Source: a virus. From it: 49,789 bases of DNA. The notes under the pieces were generated by a model, which was not told the DNA's origin, made no database searches, and saw only the letters and a program-made list of their open reading frames with translations. Below, piece by piece: positions 45,939 through 49,789 of this stretch (within the stretch, counting starts at the first letter, position 1; the number at the start of each line of letters is the position of its first letter). A program made the translations under genes and the position numbers. Location of the stretch: IMG/VR virus record IMGVR_UViG_3300006922_000037, positions 1-49,789 of that record; one strand, written 5' to 3'.

Positions 45939-46258
45939 TGTTGTAATATACCTCCACAAATTAAACAATCTAGCTCACTAGAATTTATATTATTGTCTTT
46001 TAATGCTTTAGCAACAGTTTTGTCACATTTTTTTTTCATAGAATCTTCTTTGTTACGAAGATCTTCTATATGTTCTGCTTGTCTTTTATTTAGCTGTTTG
46101 ATAGCAGCTTTCTTAGCGTTAATGTCGTCTTCACAAATACTATCTCTATCACATGTAGGAGATATTGAAATTCCAGCAATAAAGCCTATTAAAAAAATAG
46201 CTAAATAAATAAGTTCTTTTTTATAAGCAATTAAAAATTTTAAAACTTGCTCAATCAT
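45923..46258 (-). CDS. Inner-membrane protein, i-spanin-like (111 aa)
   Basis: AGGAG lies 6 nt before the ATG. The N-terminal membrane helix (LIYLAIFLIGFIAGISI, residues 15-31) leads to a charged periplasmic coiled coil (AAIKQLNKRQAEHIEDLRNKEDSMKKK), the layout of Rz-type inner-membrane spanins. The tail has a cluster of Cys residues (ELDCLICGGILQQC) that could form disulfides. Overlap with the next exported gene resembles the overlapping Rz/Rz1 arrangement, but the partner is not a lipoprotein. A 2-nt-bulged inverted repeat lies near 46038-46070. Confidence 0.55.
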   Translation of the reverse strand: MIEQVLKFLIAYKKELIYLAIFLIGFIAGISISPTCDRDSICEDDINAKKAAIKQLNKRQAEHIEDLRNKEDSMKKKCDKTVAKALKDNNINSSELDCLICGGILQQCIKK

Positions 46259-46275
46259 AATATCTCCTATTTAAA

Positions 46276-46563
46276 TCATTTAAATGATGATTTAGATTCT
46301 TGTGTTTGTTCGTAAAGCTTACGAATATGTTTTGAAAGATAAATGGGTTTCATTTCATAATCTTTCATTTTAGCTTCTTTGATACTACATATAGTATAAT
46401 TTACAGAAGTAATATTTCCAACTTCAGGAGTAATATAGCCTCTTTGAATCAAAGTTTTCCTTACTCTTTCAACTGTATTACCAATATAGCTATTGCCTGC
46501 TTCAAGGTAATAGAAAACTTTTTTACTGTGTAGGTAGACACCTAAATCTTTATCACTAGACAT
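46276..46563 (-). CDS. Unknown small protein (95 aa)
   Basis: The ATG overlaps the previous stop by 8 nt, with AAGG upstream. The protein starts MSSDKDLGVYLHSKKVFYYLEAGN and has a basic helix (TVERVRKTLIQRGYI), then NYTICSIKEAKMKDYEMKP and a basic, polar C-terminus. It could be a small DNA-binding or regulatory protein, since it lies with the replication genes, but no helix-turn-helix is convincing. I do not recognise it. Confidence 0.5.
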   Translation of the reverse strand: MSSDKDLGVYLHSKKVFYYLEAGNSYIGNTVERVRKTLIQRGYITPEVGNITSVNYTICSIKEAKMKDYEMKPIYLSKHIRKLYEQTQESKSSFK

Positions 46564-46936
46564 TTTTTAACCTTATATTATCTGATTGTTTATCTTGCGT
46601 AGAAGATTCTAACAAAATTAATGTTTTACCGAAACTAACATTTTCAATTGAATGTAATGTATCAGGTTGTATACAAAAACTTTCTTTTTCATTTAAAGTG
46701 CAAGTTTCTTTTAAACTTCCATCTTTTTTATACAAAGATATATTTGCAACACCTTGTACTACATAAAATGTTTCATGCTTCACTTTATGATAATGTTTAG
46801 AAGTAGAACAACCTTCATAAATATTTAATTCTTTTGTACAGTATAAATCGGTATTTATAAAGATTTTTTCAAATCCCCAAGACTTATTAATAATATCAAA
46901 GTTTTGTAAATAACCTGTGTAATCTTTACTCTTCAT
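46556..46936 (-). CDS. Cupin domain, type II phosphomannose-isomerase-like (126 aa)
   Basis: The ATG at 46936 lies 11 nt inside the primase-helicase end; a GTG four codons earlier (46948) is the alternative. The protein has a KSWGFEKIF opening like PMI type II C-terminal domains, then H-Y-H-K-x-K-H-E-T-F (cupin motif 1, metal His and Glu), FYVVQGVA, and PDTLHSIEN (motif 2). The end reads LLESSTQD...DNIR, close to the family's E-x-x-x-G...D-I-x-R. Such domains isomerise or epimerise phosphorylated sugars or bind them. Next to a sugar kinase and in a genome with GT9 and HAD genes, a nucleotide-sugar role is likely. The real substrate is unknown. Confidence 0.75.
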   Translation of the reverse strand: MKSKDYTGYLQNFDIINKSWGFEKIFINTDLYCTKELNIYEGCSTSKHYHKVKHETFYVVQGVANISLYKKDGSLKETCTLNEKESFCIQPDTLHSIENVSFGKTLILLESSTQDKQSDNIRLKNV

Positions 46937-49415
46937 TATATTCTTCACTATCTACAAATATTACTTTACGTCCATCAGATCTAACTTGACCAGAGTCTTT
47001 TAAATCTTGAAATTGATGTATTTCATTTGTTGCATCATCAACAGATACAGGTTTTAAAGAAACAGTAGAAGGATCAAGATCTACAATAAGTTTATCTTTA
47101 AATCCGCTAATTTTGTTTTTTGTAAAATGTAATAATAAACGAGGACGCATATTATTTTCCTCATCACGCCAAAAGATTTCGGCATGTTGTTTCCTATCAT
47201 GCATATCATTGTATACATGCCAAATAACGTTAGGTCTATACATCAAAGCTCTTGCGTCTGCTAGATCATCATCAACAGGTAAAGACAACTTAGAGTTGTC
47301 TTTTGGCATATTCTTACGATACTCAGCAGTAGCAATCATAGCTGCATGATATTTAACAGTTAGATTCTTTTGTTGATTAGAAATAGCTGTCATTCTACTA
47401 GATTGTTCTAGATTCATAAAATCAAGATAATTGTGAGTATTGTCACAAACCATCATAATTTTACGATTAGGAAATCTCATACGATAATGTTTGAGATTTC
47501 TTTCTAGTGTAGATAATGTAGCACCATCTTCTGAATCGATAATAACAAGACGTTCTTTTTCAATAAGCTCTTTAAATATACGATTAGCTTCTTCATGAGC
47601 GTTAGTATACTCATAAGGCATATCAGATAAGTGTAAATTAGGTTGGACTACCATACCAATAGTTAATGCAACTCCATCAGGATAAGCCATTCTGTAAATG
47701 TTGGTTTTAATACGTGGCTCGATTTGTTCATATGAGTCGTCTGTACTGTGAATAATAACAGTAGCGTTTTCATCACTCATAGCAATATCAGTAGCAATCA
47801 TAAGACAAGTAGCAGTCTTACCTGAGTTGGCACGACCACCTACATACATAAGTGCACCACTAGCCCAAGACATACCCCCATTCATATTATTAGAAAAATC
47901 TTTAAAATAGTCCATTTTAAAAGATGTTGAATTTTCATCATCTGCTGCAAGTGTTCTAAGTTCTTGCATAGCATCGAAACGTGACACTTGGTAATTAATA
48001 CCAATAGTATCTGTTTTAAATTCTTTTTCAATGTAATCTAAAGACTGTTCATAAGAAGCAATATGAGTCCTAACATTATCAGGGTCATCCATTACAGATC
48101 TAAGATGTGATTCAGATACAGTTTTAATTCTATCTAAACGCTCTGAGAATCTATTATTTCTAATAGAGTTAACGTCTGAATGAATAGAAGACGTAGATAC
48201 AGAAGTATGTTGAGCTAACTCCTTTACAAGTAAATCTCTTTTGACTGCTGTTTCTTCAGAAGCAATAATAGGTATCATTTTTTGACAGATGTAGTCAGGC
48301 GTTTCATTTTGACCAAATGAGTTTAACTGCCATTGAAAGGCAGTTAAACGTGTTAAGTTATGAAAATGACTAGCGTCGTCTTTGTCAAATAAATACTCAT
48401 CAGGATCTTTAAAGCCTTCAGGACCTTCTACTACAAAAGCATTGATACCAGAAGTAACTTTAAGTATATTTTCTAATACACGATGGGTAGCAGCAAATCC
48501 TGCTTGGTCCCAATCAAAACAAAGGTAAATCTTTTTAATACCTATTTGTTTTAAATACAATAAATGAGATTCAGTAAATGCAGTACCACAAACAGCTACA
48601 GCATTTTTAATACCTAAACGGTAGAGCTGCATGAGGTCACCAGGGCCTTCTACGATGTATAGACCATACTTCTTTGCATCTCTGTATGCCACGTCAATAC
48701 CCATAAGAGCTTTTGATTTTTTATACAAATCGCTTTCTGGAGTATTAACGTATTTAGGTATAGTATTATCTTGTTCTGATAATTCATTACGACAGATAAA
48801 ACCAATAGTTCTTTTAAGATGATCTCTAATAGGGAAAGTAATTTTATCTTTACCAAAAAAAGATTGATACTTAGTTTTAATAAACGAACTATCATTAATA
48901 AATGAAGAAGACCAGCCAAGATCAAGAAGTTGCTCTAAAATAACTTCTTGATCGATAGAACCTAAACCTAAATAAGGTTGAATCCAATTGCGATCCTTAA
49001 TATAGCTGTTTTCACTCATCTTTTGAGAAGCCAATATATTACTAATATCTTCAGCTAATTTATATAAAGAAATACGTTCTTTCTGTTGCGGTGTGAGGGC
49101 ACCTGGAGAGTAAGGTATATCCAAGGTGTCGCAAAGAGATGGAATGGTAACAGTGAGCCATTCAGCACCATTAGTAGGTAAGTTGTCAAAGTGATTGGCT
49201 ACAGAAAAGATATCACCGTAATAACCGCAACTAAAACATTTAACTGTTTGATTATCTGTTTTAGGATTCAATGACATACTAGGATTAGTATCATCATGAG
49301 CAAAACAAACAAATTTTTTGTAAGGATCAAAATCCTTACCAAGTTTAATTTGTAGATACTCAGGTAGTTTCTCTCTTAGTAAAGAAACTACCTCGTCAAT
49401 ATCTGTTATATACAT
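46926..49415 (-). CDS. T7 gp4-like primase-helicase (829 aa)
   Basis: A fused replicative primase-helicase. The ATG at 49415 has AAAGGA 9-10 nt upstream. The N-terminal zinc-binding domain has C37, H40, C60 and C63. The Toprim primase core has E256 (YIVEGPGD) and D301-W-D303 (FDWDQAG). The C-terminal RecA-like DnaB domain has Walker A GGRANSGKT with K533, and a Walker B-like strand KIMMVCDNTH. This order matches T7 gp4 and other phage proteins that make RNA primers and unwind DNA at the fork. It is long (T7 gp4 is about 566 aa) because of an extended linker (about residues 340-500). The coupled 3' cupin gene overlaps its end. High confidence. Confidence 0.93.
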   Translation of the reverse strand: MYITDIDEVVSLLREKLPEYLQIKLGKDFDPYKKFVCFAHDDTNPSMSLNPKTDNQTVKCFSCGYYGDIFSVANHFDNLPTNGAEWLTVTIPSLCDTLDIPYSPGALTPQQKERISLYKLAEDISNILASQKMSENSYIKDRNWIQPYLGLGSIDQEVILEQLLDLGWSSSFINDSSFIKTKYQSFFGKDKITFPIRDHLKRTIGFICRNELSEQDNTIPKYVNTPESDLYKKSKALMGIDVAYRDAKKYGLYIVEGPGDLMQLYRLGIKNAVAVCGTAFTESHLLYLKQIGIKKIYLCFDWDQAGFAATHRVLENILKVTSGINAFVVEGPEGFKDPDEYLFDKDDASHFHNLTRLTAFQWQLNSFGQNETPDYICQKMIPIIASEETAVKRDLLVKELAQHTSVSTSSIHSDVNSIRNNRFSERLDRIKTVSESHLRSVMDDPDNVRTHIASYEQSLDYIEKEFKTDTIGINYQVSRFDAMQELRTLAADDENSTSFKMDYFKDFSNNMNGGMSWASGALMYVGGRANSGKTATCLMIATDIAMSDENATVIIHSTDDSYEQIEPRIKTNIYRMAYPDGVALTIGMVVQPNLHLSDMPYEYTNAHEEANRIFKELIEKERLVIIDSEDGATLSTLERNLKHYRMRFPNRKIMMVCDNTHNYLDFMNLEQSSRMTAISNQQKNLTVKYHAAMIATAEYRKNMPKDNSKLSLPVDDDLADARALMYRPNVIWHVYNDMHDRKQHAEIFWRDEENNMRPRLLLHFTKNKISGFKDKLIVDLDPSTVSLKPVSVDDATNEIHQFQDLKDSGQVRSDGRKVIFVDSEEYNEE
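48321..48349. repeat. 11-bp inverted repeat in coding sequence
   Basis: GTTTAACTGCC (48321-48331) pairs with GGCAGTTAAAC (48339-48349) around ATTGAAA. It lies in the primase-helicase gene. Smaller stems in the same gene are at 47281-47303 and 47471-47500. Confidence 0.7.
48920..48953. repeat. 12-bp inverted repeat in coding sequence
   Basis: GATCAAGAAGTT (48920-48931) pairs with AACTTCTTGATC (48942-48953) around a 10-nt loop. It lies in the primase-helicase gene. Confidence 0.75.
49362..49393. repeat. 11-bp inverted repeat near the primase-helicase start
   Basis: AGGTAGTTTCT (49362-49372) pairs with AGAAACTACCT (49383-49393) around a 10-nt loop. In the transcript it lies 22-53 nt downstream of the start codon, close enough to affect translation if it folds. 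Confidence 0.7.
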
Positions 49416-49417
49416 TT

Positions 49418-49789
49418 TTAAATTTCCTTTATTCGACAAGTGAAAGAGGTAGCTACAGATTCAGAAGCATAATATGTTGCAAAATCTATAGCGGAAATTA
49501 AATCTGACAGTTGAAACTGTTTAAAACAATTATATAAATAAGAAGTGAGAGATCCGATAAACACATCTCCAGCACCTATAGTGCATATAGGTAAATTATT
49601 TTTAACTTTGCAAGAATAAATTAAATTACCTTTGTGAAATAAATTAACATGTGTTGAGTAAGTCACTATAAGATAATCAAATAGTTCTATAAACTCAGTA
49701 TTAAAAACATCTGTAGATGCGAGTTTAAGAATTTTAACTTTAGCATGTACGATATAGTCTCTTAATAAAGAACAATACTTTGAGTCTAC
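49418..49789 (-). CDS. PfkB-family sugar kinase, partial at the window edge
   Basis: An open frame runs in from the window edge without a stop, giving at least 123 C-terminal residues. It has ICTIGAGDVFIGSL, the PfkB signature 2 (G-A-G-D, with D as the catalytic base), followed by an ISAIDFATYYASESV helix as in sugar kinases. In this family, kinases such as RfaE/HldE phosphorylate heptose-7-phosphate on the way to ADP-heptose, but ribokinase-like and other sugar kinases share the motif, so the substrate is open. It ends 2 nt before the primase-helicase ATG. The rest of the protein lies outside the window. Confidence 0.75.
   Translation of the reverse strand, partial: VDSKYCSLLRDYIVHAKVKILKLASTDVFNTEFIELFDYLIVTYSTHVNLFHKGNLIYSCKVKNNLPICTIGAGDVFIGSLTSYLYNCFKQFQLSDLISAIDFATYYASESVATSFTCRIKEI

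Noticed and set aside
45453-45968. Longer TTG-started version of the exported protein
   Set aside because: The ATG at 45938 gives a clean signal peptide; the extension would put polar and aromatic residues ahead of it.
1-49789. CRISPR array, tRNA genes, insertion sequence
   Set aside because: No regularly spaced repeats, no cloverleaf-like sequence outside genes and no transposase motifs were seen. Nearly every base is within a gene.

Overview
The window is a 49.8-kb piece of a large, AT-rich tailed phage genome. It is myovirus-like, because a gp25-like wedge gene, a gpJ-like wedge gene and a gpD/gp27-like hub region follow one another. Coding density is nearly complete: most genes overlap by 1-37 nt or lie a few bases apart, and no stretch over 300 bases lacks a gene. 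I saw no tRNA, rRNA, CRISPR array, insertion sequence, attachment site or clear promoter. TAA, TAG and TGA are all used as stops, so the standard code fits. A Gram-negative host is inferred from the ADP-heptose-type glycosyltransferase, the cleavable signal peptide and the candidate spanin-like membrane proteins. The host cannot be named from the sequence.

Left and middle, 1-41408, plus strand: a virion and tail module made of very long genes. In order these are the 3' tip of an upstream gene; a 2079-aa protein with motifs of the two-barrel (YonO / crAss-phage / eukaryotic RdRp) RNA polymerase superfamily, in the slot where a tape measure gene is usual; a 2929-aa hub protein carrying an M15 peptidase domain; small baseplate genes; gp25-like and gpJ-like wedge proteins; then about 22 kb encoding large beta-rich baseplate, tail-fibre and receptor-binding proteins (617, 288, 178, 832, 1412, 658, 171, 631, 964, 678 and 915 aa). 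The block ends with a GT9 glycosyltransferase, a HAD phosphatase fused in frame to a coiled-coil membrane protein, and a 75-aa coiled-coil protein.

Right, 41405-49789, minus strand: a replication and nucleic-acid-metabolism block. Read in its own direction it has a PfkB-type sugar kinase (cut by the window edge), a T7 gp4-like primase-helicase, a cupin resembling the C-terminal domain of type II phosphomannose isomerase, a 95-aa unknown, two overlapping membrane proteins, a Cas4-like protein with a four-cysteine pattern, a 99-aa unknown, a Vsr/DUF559-like nuclease, a ClpP-like protease, a small PD-(D/E)XK nuclease, two unknowns and two small coiled-coil proteins. The last of these, 45 aa, overlaps the end of the plus-strand operon tail to tail.

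Two things stand out. First, perfect or near-perfect inverted repeats (arms of 9-15 bp, short loops) are scattered through coding sequence on both sides, far more often than chance allows, and they carry no terminator U-tract. Second, the 2079-aa protein has paired RNP and DYDAD motifs that make it a candidate virion RNA polymerase. The kinase, cupin, HAD phosphatase and GT9 could form a dispersed heptose or other sugar pathway for modifying a glycan.
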